Assembly (NCBI GenBank): GCA_030681645.1 | Contig: JAUXRX010000053.1 | Coordinates: 1 to 64,000 of the forward strand | Length of the DNA stretch: 64,000 bases | Source of the DNA: Archangium sp. | Lineage (GTDB): Bacteria; Myxococcota; Myxococcia; Myxococcales; Myxococcaceae | Reading direction: 5' to 3' | The notes under the pieces: generated by a model | Told to the model about the DNA's origin: nothing | Databases searched by the model: none | The model's input: the letters and a program-made list of their open reading frames with translations, nothing else | Part shown: piece after piece, positions 8,005 through 16,305 of the stretch | Layout: every line of letters begins with the position of its first letter | How positions within the stretch are numbered: position 1 is the first letter of the stretch | Translations under genes and position numbers: made by a program

Positions 8005-9015
8005 ATGAGAAGGCTCCTCTGGGTGGTGCTGCTCACGGCGGGGTGTGTTCGGGCGCCGCTGATGACCAACAACTCGGGGGCCTCGTCGGCGCAGTCGGGC
8101 GACTCGTCCGCGCGCACCGGCAACTCGTCGGGCCAGTCGGCGAACAGCTCGGCGGCCAGCGGCACGTCGGGAAACTCGGCGCAGTCCTCCGGCGGCTCCG
8201 CGGCGTCGAGCAACGGCTCGGCGGCGTCGAGCGCGGCGAGCCAGCAATCGAGCAACGGCTCGAACGCCAGCACCGGGAGCTCGAACGCTTCGTCGGGCAG
8301 CTCGAACCAGTCGTCGAACTCGACCCGCAATTCCTCGGCGACGGTGCAGTCGTCGGCCGAGTCGAGCAACGCCTCGAGCGCGGCGCCCTCGAGCACCGTG
8401 GTCGCGGGCAGCGCGCTGCTGCTGGCGGTGGCGGGCGGCATCATCACCACCGTGTACACGGCCAACCAGCGGGCCGAGGCGCGGCTGCAGCATCAGCAGC
8501 TGAAGCAGCTGCAGCAGGCGCCCGTGCCGCAGCCGATGCCCTACAAGGTCGAGCCGATTCCCCTCGAGCCGGGGATTCCCGGGCAGCAACCGCCGCCGCC
8601 TCCCCTGCCACCGCCGCCTCCACCGCCCGAGTTCGAGCCTGCGCCGTTTCCACAATCGAGCACGGGCCAGCTCCGTTCACCGCGAGCAGAGAGCGCCGCC
8701 GAGTCGAGGGGCGAGCCCGACCTCGACGCGATGGTGATGGCGCGTTCATGGCTGCTGGCGAACGAGCTGCAGCTCGAGCAGGACCTCGCGCTCGGGGCAG
8801 GGCCGACCATCGACGATCTCGCGGGCATCGCCGGCATCACCCCCTCGCGGCGTGCGCACTTCGGCCGGGTGCTGCAGCGCCATCGCGGGCTGCTGCTCGC
8901 GCCGCACGAGCTGACCCCGCAGCAGGCGGCGGCCGTGATGGCCCAGGTGGGCGCGCTGGTGATGGCTGACCCGCTGCTGCGTGAAGACGCGCGCGCGTTC
9001 CTGGCCGAGCGCTGA
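8005..9015 (+). CDS. Lipoprotein, paralogue A of a three-member exported family
   Basis: 336 residues from the ATG at 8005, giving MRRLLWVVLLTAGC with lipobox LTAGC. Residues about 20-130 are almost entirely Ser, Asn, Ala, Gly and Gln. A hydrophobic segment follows (SALLLAVAGGIITTVYTANQ), then a Pro-rich stretch and a conserved C-terminal domain of about 100 residues (LDAMVMARSWLLANELQLEQ, DLALGAGP, HFGRVLQRHR). The same C-terminal domain occurs in the genes at 9486 and 10181. It faintly resembles DUF3015-type proteins, with 'DIARGxGExLxxLA' replaced by 'DLALGAGPxIDDLA', but this is only a resemblance. A short interspersed repeat lies within the gene at 8674-8712. Confidence 0.75.
   Translation: MRRLLWVVLLTAGCVRAPLMTNNSGASSAQSGDSSARTGNSSGQSANSSAASGTSGNSAQSSGGSAASSNGSAASSAASQQSSNGSNASTGSSNASSGSSNQSSNSTRNSSATVQSSAESSNASSAAPSSTVVAGSALLLAVAGGIITTVYTANQRAEARLQHQQLKQLQQAPVPQPMPYKVEPIPLEPGIPGQQPPPPPLPPPPPPPEFEPAPFPQSSTGQLRSPRAESAAESRGEPDLDAMVMARSWLLANELQLEQDLALGAGPTIDDLAGIAGITPSRRAHFGRVLQRHRGLLLAPHELTPQQAAAVMAQVGALVMADPLLREDARAFLAER
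8674..8712. repeat. Interrupted interspersed repeat inside the paralogue A gene
   Basis: CCGTTCACCGCGAGC is followed by a 12-13 base interruption and then GAGTCGAGGGG, matching the two halves of the repeat at 52332-52358. It encodes part of the linker before the conserved C-terminal domain and is absent from paralogues B and C at this place. Confidence 0.5.
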
Positions 9016-9024
9016 CAGAGGTCT

Positions 9025-9459
9025 CTAAAGGTCCCAGCACCGCTGCTGCCCCGACTGGCCCTCGAGCCGCAGCGCGGCCAGCGCAGAGGGCAGGGTGGCG
9101 AACAGCGGCGAAGGCAGCGCGTCGAGCGGGAACCAGGCCCACGAGTCGATCTTCCCCGGCTCGCGAACCTCGGGCTCCCCCGAGACCCAATCGGCGGCGA
9201 ACGCGAGATCGACGTAGTGCTTCGGCGCGTACGTGTTCACGTTCATCACCCGCAGGAAGCGGACGCGGGCGATCTCGAGGCCGGTCTCTTCGCGCACCTC
9301 GCGCGCGGCGCACTGCGCGAAGCCCTCGAGGTGTTCGAGGTGTCCACCCGGCGACGCGTACTCGCCCGCCCCGTGCGCGCCCCGGCGGCGCCCCAGCAAC
9401 AGCGAGTCACCCTTGAGCACGAGCACCCCGATGCCCACGCGTGGAACGGAGAGGTCCAT
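9025..9459 (-). CDS. Nudix hydrolase
   Basis: 144 residues, the usual size of a single-domain Nudix enzyme. The Nudix box is complete: G-G-H-L-E-H-L-E, then seven residues, then REVREETGLEI, matching Gx5Ex7REUxEExGU. The motif GRRRGAHGAGEYASPGGHLE and the downstream KIDSWAWFPLDALP resemble enzymes of the MutT / dCTP-pyrophosphatase type that act on nucleoside triphosphates. The gene ends convergently 9 bases from paralogue A and sits between paralogues A and B on the opposite strand, as if it was captured between duplicated genes. The substrate cannot be read from sequence. Confidence 0.9.
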   Translation of the reverse strand: MDLSVPRVGIGVLVLKGDSLLLGRRRGAHGAGEYASPGGHLEHLEGFAQCAAREVREETGLEIARVRFLRVMNVNTYAPKHYVDLAFAADWVSGEPEVREPGKIDSWAWFPLDALPSPLFATLPSALAALRLEGQSGQQRCWDL

Positions 9460-9485
9460 GGCCGAAACAGAGTAGCTTCCCGCCC

Positions 9486-10142
9486 GTGCGAACGCCCCTG
9501 AAGGTGATGGCGCTGACGGTGGTGATGACGCCGGGTCTCATCCGCGCGCAGAACCAGTCGCTCAACCAGTCCTTCGCCGCGACGTCCGCCGGCTCGACCG
9601 CGCAGTCGGTCGATGCGTCGCAGGTGAGCAGCACGGTGACGTTGATCATCGTCGGCGCTGGGCTGCTCGCGGGCGTCGGTGGCGGCATCACCACCACGGT
9701 CTACCGCAAGCGCGACAAGGCGAACGCGCGGGCCCAGCCGCCTCCCGCGGTGCTGACGCCCGATGACCAGCCGCCCCCCAGCCCGCCGCCGCTGCCAGAG
9801 CCTGCGCCGCTGCCTCCACCTCCCATCTCGAAGAGGGCGGTGCCCACGCTGGACGCGATGGTGCTGGCGCGCGCCTGGTTGCTGGCGAACGAGGTGCAGC
9901 TCAAGCAGGACCTCGCCCTCGGTGCGGGGCCAGCGCTCGACGATCTCGCCGGCGTCGCGGGCATCGCGCCAGGACGTCGCGCGCACTTCGGGCGCGTGCT
10001 GCAGCGCCATCGCCGCCGACTGCTCGTCTCACACGACGTGACGGCTGAGCAGGCCGCCGAGGTGATGTCGCGCGTGGGTGACCTGGTGCTGGCAGACCCC
10101 CTTCTCAGGGCCGATGGCGAGGCCGTGCTCGCCGCACTCTGA
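9486..10142 (+). CDS. Exported protein, paralogue B of the three-member family
   Basis: 218 residues from a GTG at 9486, which gives MRTPLKVMALTVVMTPGLIRAQ, a normal cleavable signal peptide; an ATG start at 9441 would add a non-signal leader and an ATG at 9507 would remove the basic n-region. There is no lipobox. A short Ser/Gln-rich stretch is followed by a membrane-like segment (TLIIVGAGLLAGVGGGITTT), a Pro-rich linker and the family C-terminal domain (LDAMVLARAWLLANEVQLKQ, DLALGAGP, HFGRVLQRHR). The Ser/Asn-rich part is much shorter than in paralogue A. Confidence 0.7.
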   Translation: MRTPLKVMALTVVMTPGLIRAQNQSLNQSFAATSAGSTAQSVDASQVSSTVTLIIVGAGLLAGVGGGITTTVYRKRDKANARAQPPPAVLTPDDQPPPSPPPLPEPAPLPPPPISKRAVPTLDAMVLARAWLLANEVQLKQDLALGAGPALDDLAGVAGIAPGRRAHFGRVLQRHRRRLLVSHDVTAEQAAEVMSRVGDLVLADPLLRADGEAVLAAL

Positions 10143-10180
10143 GGGCCTCGACCCGAAGCCCGAGGAGTACGCTTGCCACC

Positions 10181-10846
10181 ATGCGCCTCCTCGGGTTGGC
10201 GGTCGTGCTCAGTGCGGGGTTCGCTCACGCCCAGTTCGAGGGGTGGGGGTGCGGCTGGGTGTCCGGCTGCGGTGGCTCGTCGACGGTGTTCCAGGGGACG
10301 TCGGCCAGCAGCAACGCCACGCAGGGGAGCTCGAACGGCACGAGGGCGAGCTCCGACGGGTCGACGGGGTCGGGCCAGTCTTCCGGCGTGGCGCCCGGGC
10401 CCTCGAGCCTCGTCCTCGCGGGCAGCGCGGTGCTCGTGGCGGTGGCGGGCGGCATCATCACCACGGTGTACGTCGTGAAGTGGCAGGCGGACGCGAAGGG
10501 GCGCGCCGAGGAGTTCCGCAAGCTGCACCCGCCGCAGACCTCGGCACCCTCACTCGACGCCATGGTGCTCGCGCGCGCGTGGTTGCTGGCGAACGAGCTT
10601 CAGCTCAAGCAGGATCTCGCGCTGGGCGCGGGGCCTTCGATCGACGAACTCGCAGGCATCGCGCGCATCTCACCGGAGCACGTCGCGCACTTTGGCCGCG
10701 TGCTGCAGCGCCACCGCGCTCAGCTCGCCACCCCCCGGGAGATGACGCCTGAGCGGGCGGCGACGATCATGTCGAAGGTCGGCGAGCTGGTGATGGCTGA
10801 TCAGCTCCTTCGTGAAGACGGGCTCGCCGTTCTCGCCGCCAGGTGA
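10181..10846 (+). CDS. Exported protein, paralogue C of the three-member family
   Basis: 221 residues. MRLLGLAVVLSAGFAHA is a clear cleavable signal peptide. It is followed by a Cys/Trp/Gly patch (WGCGWVSGCGG), a Ser/Asn/Thr-rich segment of about 50 residues, a hydrophobic segment (VLVAVAGGIITTVYVVKW), and the shared C-terminal domain (LDAMVLARAWLLANELQLKQ, DLALGAGP, HFGRVLQRHR). It lies 38 bases after paralogue B on the same strand. The order signal, Ser/Asn-rich tract, hydrophobic segment, conserved domain is kept in all three members, so the hydrophobic segment may anchor them after export. Confidence 0.75.
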   Translation: MRLLGLAVVLSAGFAHAQFEGWGCGWVSGCGGSSTVFQGTSASSNATQGSSNGTRASSDGSTGSGQSSGVAPGPSSLVLAGSAVLVAVAGGIITTVYVVKWQADAKGRAEEFRKLHPPQTSAPSLDAMVLARAWLLANELQLKQDLALGAGPSIDELAGIARISPEHVAHFGRVLQRHRAQLATPREMTPERAATIMSKVGELVMADQLLREDGLAVLAAR

Positions 10847-10860
10847 GTAGCGTGCGCGAC

Positions 10861-10992
10861 ATGCGACGGTGGCTTCTGCTGATTCCGCTCGGAGCGGGGT
10901 GCACCTGCACCATGCAGGGCGTGAACGGCCCCGGCTCGGTCGACTGCGTCTCCAGCCAGGAGAGCCTGGCGACCACCGGCGGCTCGAGCTGA
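10861..10992 (+). CDS. Very small lipoprotein (43 residues)
   Basis: The ATG at 10861 opens a 43-residue frame: MRRWLLLIPLGAGCTCTMQG, then a short polar tail ending GGSS. It has a basic start, a hydrophobic run and a lipobox LGAGC, so it would be processed to a lipopeptide of about 30 residues. It starts 14 bases after paralogue C and ends 7 bases before the DUF4105 gene, so all are probably co-transcribed. Codon choice is GC-rich at third positions, as in true genes here. Function is unknown; small lipoproteins of this kind may be toxin-immunity-like or structural. Confidence 0.55.
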   Translation: MRRWLLLIPLGAGCTCTMQGVNGPGSVDCVSSQESLATTGGSS

Positions 10993-10999
10993 CCGCTTG

Positions 11000-13576
11000 G
11001 TGACCCTGCTCCTCGCGCTGTTGGCGGCCACGCCCGCGGAGGCGGTGGCCAGGCTCGAGGCCGCGGGGCTCGAGGTGCAGGGCGCGTTCAGCGACGCCGA
11101 GCTCGGCGCGCTCGCCGCCGGCCTCGACGGGTTGCCTGCGTCGTTTCGCCTCGCGCCGAAGGGCCGCCTGCGCCTGGTGCTCGACGACACGCTCCCCGAG
11201 ACCGCCGCGGGCATCGCCGAGCCCGAGTGGCGCGGGTCCGACTTCGTCCTCACGAAGCAGAAGGGCAAGGTGTCCTGGCGCGACGGCGCGCTCGACGACG
11301 ACGCGCGGAGGCTGCTGTGGAGATCGCGCGCGGTGGTGCACGCGCTCCTCTCCGCCTGGGACGACGTTCACCAGTGGAGCCAGCGCCCCGAGTGGCGCCG
11401 CGCCAACGGCTGGCTGCTGCCCTTCGAGCGGCCGCTCTCGCTCAGCGAACACTCGCTCAACCAGGCGAGCACCGCCTTCGCGCGCCCGCGCGGCAAGGTG
11501 AGCAGCAAGCTCGACTTCCTCACCTTCGCCGAGGCCGCGCTGGTGCCGGTGTTGGCGTTGCCCACTGACGATCTCCTGCGCTGCCAGGAGTTCACCCGCC
11601 TCCGCGCGCTCGGTGCGTTCCTCGGAACGCCCTTCGAGCCGCAGGCCTGCCCCGCCTTCGACGCGTGGACGCGGCTCGACGAGCTGGAACACCTCGAGGT
11701 GCTGCTGGTGCAGGCGTCTGGCCGCGCGCCGGAGTCGCTCTTCGGTCACCTCCTGGTGCGCCCGGTGTGGCGCACCAGCCTGGGGCCCAGCTTCGACACC
11801 GCCATCCAGTTCGCGGCCATCACGCTGCCGAAGCTCGGGCCGGCGCACATCGCCAAGGGCCTCTTCGGCGGCTACTCGCTGGGCGTCTTCACCATCAGCA
11901 TGACCGACCTCACCCGCGAGAAGCTCTCGGGCGAGCAGCGCAGCATGACGCGGTGGAAGCTGGGCCTCTCGCGCAACGAGCAGCGCCGCTTCCTCGAGCG
12001 CACCTGGGAGTTCGAGCGGCGGGGCCGCTTCTCGTACGCGTTCTTCTCGGACAACTGCGCCACCGTGCTGGTGTGGATGCTCGAGACCTCGCTCGACGAG
12101 CCCGCGCTGGCGAAGTGGCCGGGCTTCATCACCTCGCCCGGCGGCGTGCTCGACGATCTCTTCCGCGCGAAGAAGCGGACTGGCGAGCGGCTGCTCAGCG
12201 CGGTGTTCCCCACCTTCGAGTCGACGGGCGTGGTGGCGCGGCGAGACGAAGCGCGCCGCGTCGAGCTGGAAGCGGGCTTCAGAGAGCTCCCGGCCTCGTT
12301 CACGGGCGCGCACGACTCCGAGGTCTCCGTGCGGCGAGCGGCGTACGTCGAGCTGGCGCGCGCGAGCCGGGGCGCGCCGGCGAAGCTGCACCAGGACCTG
12401 TTCGCCTGGTGGGCGCTGAGCGCGCGCGTGGAGCGGGCCTCTGCCGACGAAGCGCTCCACTCGCTGCGTGAACTCGAGCAGGAGCGCGTGGAGCCGGGCA
12501 GCTCGGACCTCGAGGCGATGTGGAACGAGCGGCTCACCAGCCTCGAGCGCGAGTCGACCCTGCAGCAGAGCCTGATGTTGCTCGACCGCGAGACCTTCCT
12601 CGACGACCTGCGGCGCCGCGCGAAGAAGCGCGACGCCACGCCCGCGGAAGCACAGAAGCAGAAGGAGCTGGAGGAAAAGCTCGCCCTCTTCGACGAGGTG
12701 ACGACGCAGCAGGGCGCGCTGGTGAGCGAGGTGTTCTCAGACGTCTCGGCCCCCGCGTTCCTCGAGGCCGAGGCCAACGCCGTCATCGCCGAGGAGATCA
12801 TTCCCGCGACGCGCAGCCTCCCGCTCTCAGGGCACTGGCGCACTGGCCTGGGCGGCGGCCTGTGGCGGCGCGGCGACGGCTCGACCACGCCGGTGGTGCA
12901 GTTGGACGAGGCGGGGTTGCTCGAGCTGTTGGGTGAGCAGCGGCTGCGCGGCATCGGCGCTCCGGTGGGCGTGCGCATGCTCGAGGGCAGCGTCACCTTC
13001 GCGCCTTCCCTCGCGGTGCCGCAGGTGGTGCAGAGCCGCTTCACGCTGGTCGCGTTCGATTCGATCGCCCCGCCGGTGCCGCCGTACCCGAAGTGGAAGG
13101 AGCACCTCGGCTTCGGCTTCGAGTTCGCCACCGACTACCGCGCGTGGCGCTCGCAGCACTCGCTCTCGGGCGGGGCGGGGTGGGTGTTGCTCGGCGTGCA
13201 GGGAGATCATGCGCGGCACCTGCTCACCGCGGGCGTCGGGCCTTCGCTCCAGGTCGCGGTGGATCCGACGGGGACGATGCCGATGGCGGGCGTGGCGACG
13301 CGGGTGGTGGCGCGGGTGGGGCTGCAGCTGCAGTGGCCCTCGGCGCTGCGCTTCGAGGCGCGGCACCAGTCGATCTGGGGCCCGGGGCGGCAGCTTCACG
13401 AGGTGCGGGCAGATCTCGCGCTGGAGTGGGTGCTCGCGTGGGGTGGCCGGCCGCGGCTGCTCATTCGCCCGACCGCGTCACTTACCGCCGAGCCGACGCT
13501 GGGCCGGCTCGACGTGGTGGGCCTGGTGATGCTCGAGCCGGTGGAGTCGCTGGCGGATCTCGGCGCTGGCCACTAG
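11000..13576 (+). CDS. Exported DUF4105-domain protein
   Basis: About 858 residues from the GTG at 11000 (a TTG directly precedes it). MTLLLALLAATPAEA is a short signal peptide. The centre (about residues 240-400) carries the DUF4105 pattern: 'SGRAPESLFGHLLVRP', then 'FSYAFFSDNCATVLVWMLE', i.e. the conserved 'S-x-F-G-H' and 'D-N-C' motifs. The family includes periplasmic domains placed in lipoprotein N-acyl or proteolytic contexts, with His and Cys as candidate catalytic residues. The N-terminal 200 residues and the C-terminal 300 residues (repeated amphipathic strands, possible beta-barrel from about residue 690) are less defined. The preceding tiny lipoprotein and the three paralogues suggest an envelope-modifying role. 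Confidence 0.7.
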   Translation: MTLLLALLAATPAEAVARLEAAGLEVQGAFSDAELGALAAGLDGLPASFRLAPKGRLRLVLDDTLPETAAGIAEPEWRGSDFVLTKQKGKVSWRDGALDDDARRLLWRSRAVVHALLSAWDDVHQWSQRPEWRRANGWLLPFERPLSLSEHSLNQASTAFARPRGKVSSKLDFLTFAEAALVPVLALPTDDLLRCQEFTRLRALGAFLGTPFEPQACPAFDAWTRLDELEHLEVLLVQASGRAPESLFGHLLVRPVWRTSLGPSFDTAIQFAAITLPKLGPAHIAKGLFGGYSLGVFTISMTDLTREKLSGEQRSMTRWKLGLSRNEQRRFLERTWEFERRGRFSYAFFSDNCATVLVWMLETSLDEPALAKWPGFITSPGGVLDDLFRAKKRTGERLLSAVFPTFESTGVVARRDEARRVELEAGFRELPASFTGAHDSEVSVRRAAYVELARASRGAPAKLHQDLFAWWALSARVERASADEALHSLRELEQERVEPGSSDLEAMWNERLTSLERESTLQQSLMLLDRETFLDDLRRRAKKRDATPAEAQKQKELEEKLALFDEVTTQQGALVSEVFSDVSAPAFLEAEANAVIAEEIIPATRSLPLSGHWRTGLGGGLWRRGDGSTTPVVQLDEAGLLELLGEQRLRGIGAPVGVRMLEGSVTFAPSLAVPQVVQSRFTLVAFDSIAPPVPPYPKWKEHLGFGFEFATDYRAWRSQHSLSGGAGWVLLGVQGDHARHLLTAGVGPSLQVAVDPTGTMPMAGVATRVVARVGLQLQWPSALRFEARHQSIWGPGRQLHEVRADLALEWVLAWGGRPRLLIRPTASLTAEPTLGRLDVVGLVMLEPVESLADLGAGH

Positions 13577-13582
13577 CAGTCT

Positions 13583-13621
13583 CCCTCTCCCTGCGCAGCG
13601 GGGAGAGGGCGGGGTGAGGGG
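13583..13621. repeat. Palindromic REP-like element between convergent genes
   Basis: CCCTCTCCC at 13583-13591 pairs with GGGAGAGGG at 13601-13609, followed by CGGGGTGAGGGG. It lies in the 49-base gap between the converging DUF4105 and esterase genes and could terminate both. Confidence 0.85.
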
Positions 13622-13625
13622 CGGC

Positions 13626-14864
13626 CTAGCGGTGCGCTTCGAAGAAGAGCGCGAGGTCCTTCTCCATCTCGGGCGACACCTGGTGGGCGACCCGCGGGTA
13701 GAGCTTGAAGCGCGCGGCGAGCCCAGCGGTCCGGTAGAGCCGCTCCGCCGCTTTCCAGCGCGAGACCGGCGTCTTCCCGAACCGGCGGAAGATGACCTCC
13801 TCGTCGGCCAGAGAGAAGCTGTCGCGCTTCGGAACGGCGTCGTTCAAGTCGTCGCCGCCGAGGAAGAAGAACCACGCCACCTTCTTGAGCGCAGCGAGGT
13901 CGACGGCACGTCCGGTCAGTTGCTCGACGTCGCCTACGCCCACGGGCCAGGTGAGGTCGGAGGCTGGCGCAAGCGGCCAGCCACCCGGAGAACCGCACGC
14001 CACCGCCTTCACCCGCTCGGGGTGCAGCACGGCGAAGCGATTCACGAACGAGCCGGAGGCAGAGAAGCCGGTGAGCAACACCGCCGGGTCCAGCTGCTGG
14101 CCCGCACGCGCGTCATCGATCATCGCGAGCAGCTGGAGATCGACCCGGCGATACGCCTCGAGCTTCGTCTCGAGGCTCGAGCGGGTGAGGGCGTGCAGGT
14201 AGAGGTTGTCTTCATCCTCCTTCGTCGGGGGGCGCGGAAAGAGCGGCACGAGCAGCGGCGTGCCGAGGCGGTCAGCGAGGGCTGCCTGGTCTCTCACCTC
14301 GCAGCTGCCAGACGTGCGGAGCAGCTCGAGGTCATCGGTGGCGAAGCCGGTGTTGTTCGGCGCGACCAGCAGCCGGGAGCTCTTCACCTGTTTCGGCAGG
14401 TAGAGCAGATACGGCCAGTGAAAGCCCTTCGCGGGCGCGGCCGGGTGCTCTTCCGCGCGCGCGGCGCAGCGGCTGAGCGCGGGGCCCTTGATGCCGAGGA
14501 TCGCGCGGCCCGCGGTGCCGGCGCTTCGGTCCAGCTCCATCACGTACTTGCCGACGGGGAGGTCGAGCGTGACGGTGGCGTCGCCCTTGCGGCCCGACCA
14601 GGCGCTCAGCACCTTCCCGTCCGAGGCGAGGAGGCGGTAGCTGAACGCGCCCTGCGCCGTCTCGGCCCAGAAGCTGAAGGTGTGTTCGTCCTCAGCGGTG
14701 GGGACGAAGAACTCGATCTTCGCGGTGGTCTTCTCGGGACGCGCGTCGAACGTGAGCCCGTGGGTGAAGTTGTAGCCCTGGCCGATCAGCGCGTCGGTGC
14801 GACGCTTCGCCTCGGCCTCGAGGTTCGGCGCCGCGCTCAGGGCGATGAGGAGCGGGAGGATCAT
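13626..14864 (-). CDS. Exported alpha/beta-hydrolase
   Basis: 412 residues from the ATG at 14864 (a TTG lies one codon upstream). MILPLLIALSAAP is a short signal peptide. Residues about 30-140 form a beta-rich domain. The hydrolase fold follows, with LLVAPNNTGF near an oxyanion strand, the nucleophile elbow LLTGFSASGSFVNRFA (Ser of GFSASG) and a late His in YPRVAHQVSPEM. Similar exported esterase-type proteins occur widely in myxobacteria. The gene is 9 bases downstream of the enoyl-CoA hydratase gene on the same strand, so it may be co-transcribed. The substrate is not evident. Confidence 0.65.
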   Translation of the reverse strand: MILPLLIALSAAPNLEAEAKRRTDALIGQGYNFTHGLTFDARPEKTTAKIEFFVPTAEDEHTFSFWAETAQGAFSYRLLASDGKVLSAWSGRKGDATVTLDLPVGKYVMELDRSAGTAGRAILGIKGPALSRCAARAEEHPAAPAKGFHWPYLLYLPKQVKSSRLLVAPNNTGFATDDLELLRTSGSCEVRDQAALADRLGTPLLVPLFPRPPTKEDEDNLYLHALTRSSLETKLEAYRRVDLQLLAMIDDARAGQQLDPAVLLTGFSASGSFVNRFAVLHPERVKAVACGSPGGWPLAPASDLTWPVGVGDVEQLTGRAVDLAALKKVAWFFFLGGDDLNDAVPKRDSFSLADEEVIFRRFGKTPVSRWKAAERLYRTAGLAARFKLYPRVAHQVSPEMEKDLALFFEAHR

Positions 14865-14873
14865 CAATGGGTT

Positions 14874-15644
14874 TCAGAACGCCGAGAAGTCGGGCTTGCG
14901 CTTCTCGAAGAACGCGCCGATCGCCTCGGCCACCTCAGGTGAGGCGAGCTGACCGACGAAGTGCGCGCCTTCCTGCGCCATGCGCTCGGACACCGCGGCG
15001 CGATCCTTCATCAGTGCCTTGCTCAGCTTGAGCGCGGTGGGCGCCCTCTCGGCGAGCCTGCGCGCGGTCTCCAGGGCCTTCGGCATCACCTGGTCGGGCG
15101 GCAGCACCGCGTTGACGAGGCCGAGCGCGAGCGCCTGCTTCGCGTCGATGGGCTCGCCGAGCAGGAGAATCTCTGCCGCGCGCACGTGCCCCATCAACCT
15201 GGGCAGCAGCAGCGAAGACGCCGCCTCGGGCACGAGCCCCAGGTTCACGAACGGCGCCACCAGCGACGCGCGGTCCGACACGTAGACGAAGTCGCAGTGC
15301 AGCAGCATGGTGAGGCCGAGCCCGATGCCCTTGCCGTCGACCGCGGCGAGCAGCGGCTTCTCGAAGGTGGCCAGGCCGTTGATGAAGCGGAACACCGGCG
15401 AGTCTTCACCCGAGGGCGGGTTCTGCATGAAGTCGCCGAGGTCGTTGCCGGCGGTGAAGGTCTCGCTGGTGCTGCCGAAGACGACCGCGCGCACCGTCTT
15501 GTCGGCGGCGGCCTCGGCGAGCACCACGTTGAGGCGCGAGTACATCGCCAGCGTCAGCGCGTTCTTCTTCGCCGGCCGCGCGAAGCGGATGATCAGCGTC
15601 GCGCCGTCGCGGCTGGTCTCGATGTCGTCGATGAGGGTCGTCAT
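14874..15644 (-). CDS. Enoyl-CoA hydratase/isomerase family protein
   Basis: 256 residues from the ATG at 15644 (an upstream TTG at 15653 is possible). This is the standard size of a single-domain crotonase. Visible motifs are 'RFARPAKKNALTLAMYSRL', the oxyanion-hole loop 'SETFTAGNDLGDF', and 'PLLAAVDGKGIGLGLTMLLHCD', where crotonases usually have A-V-x-G-x-x-x-G. The segment FVNLGLVPEAASSLLLPRLMG has Glu at the catalytic Glu164-equivalent region, as in delta3,delta2-enoyl-CoA isomerases and several hydratases. A role in fatty acid breakdown is expected. It is not close enough to the PUFA genes to be linked to them. Confidence 0.85.
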   Translation of the reverse strand: MTTLIDDIETSRDGATLIIRFARPAKKNALTLAMYSRLNVVLAEAAADKTVRAVVFGSTSETFTAGNDLGDFMQNPPSGEDSPVFRFINGLATFEKPLLAAVDGKGIGLGLTMLLHCDFVYVSDRASLVAPFVNLGLVPEAASSLLLPRLMGHVRAAEILLLGEPIDAKQALALGLVNAVLPPDQVMPKALETARRLAERAPTALKLSKALMKDRAAVSERMAQEGAHFVGQLASPEVAEAIGAFFEKRKPDFSAF

Positions 15645-15682
15645 GGCCGCCAACTACCCGGCCCCGGACCTCGGTGGAAGAC

Positions 15683-16285
15683 TCAACCGAGCTGCGCGAA
15701 AAAGTCCCGCACGCGGGGCGCCAGCCCGGGAAGCGCGGGGTGTGAAGGGACCGACTTCGACTGCGGAAGGACGAGGTGCTCATTCACCGTGAGGACCTCG
15801 ACCGAGCGCGCCCCCGGAAACAGGAGCCAGACGACGGTGACGCCATGTTCCAGATACCAGCGCGCCTTTTCCCTCAAGATCTCTGCTTCTTCGTCCTGCC
15901 CGGCGACCTCGACGGCCAGTACGGGGGGAACCCGGAAAAACGTCCCCGGCACCTGGCCCTTGAGGGTGTCACGTCGCCAGACGGCACCGTCGGCGGCTCG
16001 CACCGAACCGTCGAGGAGCATGCCTTGCTCGTTGGTGCCACCGATGAACTCGCGATGCTTGCGCACCCACGGACCCAGCACGGTCACGAGCGAAAAGACG
16101 ACCTGCCCCTGTTCGTCGGCGCACGGCGGCATGTAGCGGAGCTCCCCCTCGTGAAACTCGAGCCGCCCTTCCACGCGGGGCCACGTCTCCGCGCGGTCGA
16201 CGCGAAAGCGCCGAGGGCGCCGGAGCACCACCGGAAAACGAACGTCCAGGCCGGAGGCCAGCGGGGTCGAAGCGGGCGACGACAT
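15683..16285 (-). CDS. Uma2 (DUF820) family protein
   Basis: 200 residues. The pattern is that of Uma2 proteins with a PD-(D/E)xK nuclease-like fold: 'VEGRLEFHEGELRYMPPCA' near the N-terminus, 'VPPVLAVEVAGQDEEAEI' (the x-x-E-V strand), 'LREKARWYLEHGVTVVWLLFP' (K as the likely third catalytic residue), and a short 'VEVLTVNEHLVL' end. An Asp at DGAVW occupies the P-D-like position. The family is abundant in cyanobacteria and myxobacteria, and its in vivo role is unsettled. No partner gene is obvious here. Confidence 0.8.
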   Translation of the reverse strand: MSSPASTPLASGLDVRFPVVLRRPRRFRVDRAETWPRVEGRLEFHEGELRYMPPCADEQGQVVFSLVTVLGPWVRKHREFIGGTNEQGMLLDGSVRAADGAVWRRDTLKGQVPGTFFRVPPVLAVEVAGQDEEAEILREKARWYLEHGVTVVWLLFPGARSVEVLTVNEHLVLPQSKSVPSHPALPGLAPRVRDFFAQLG

Positions 16286-16305
16286 GGCCTGACTCTACCG
16301 AGCGC

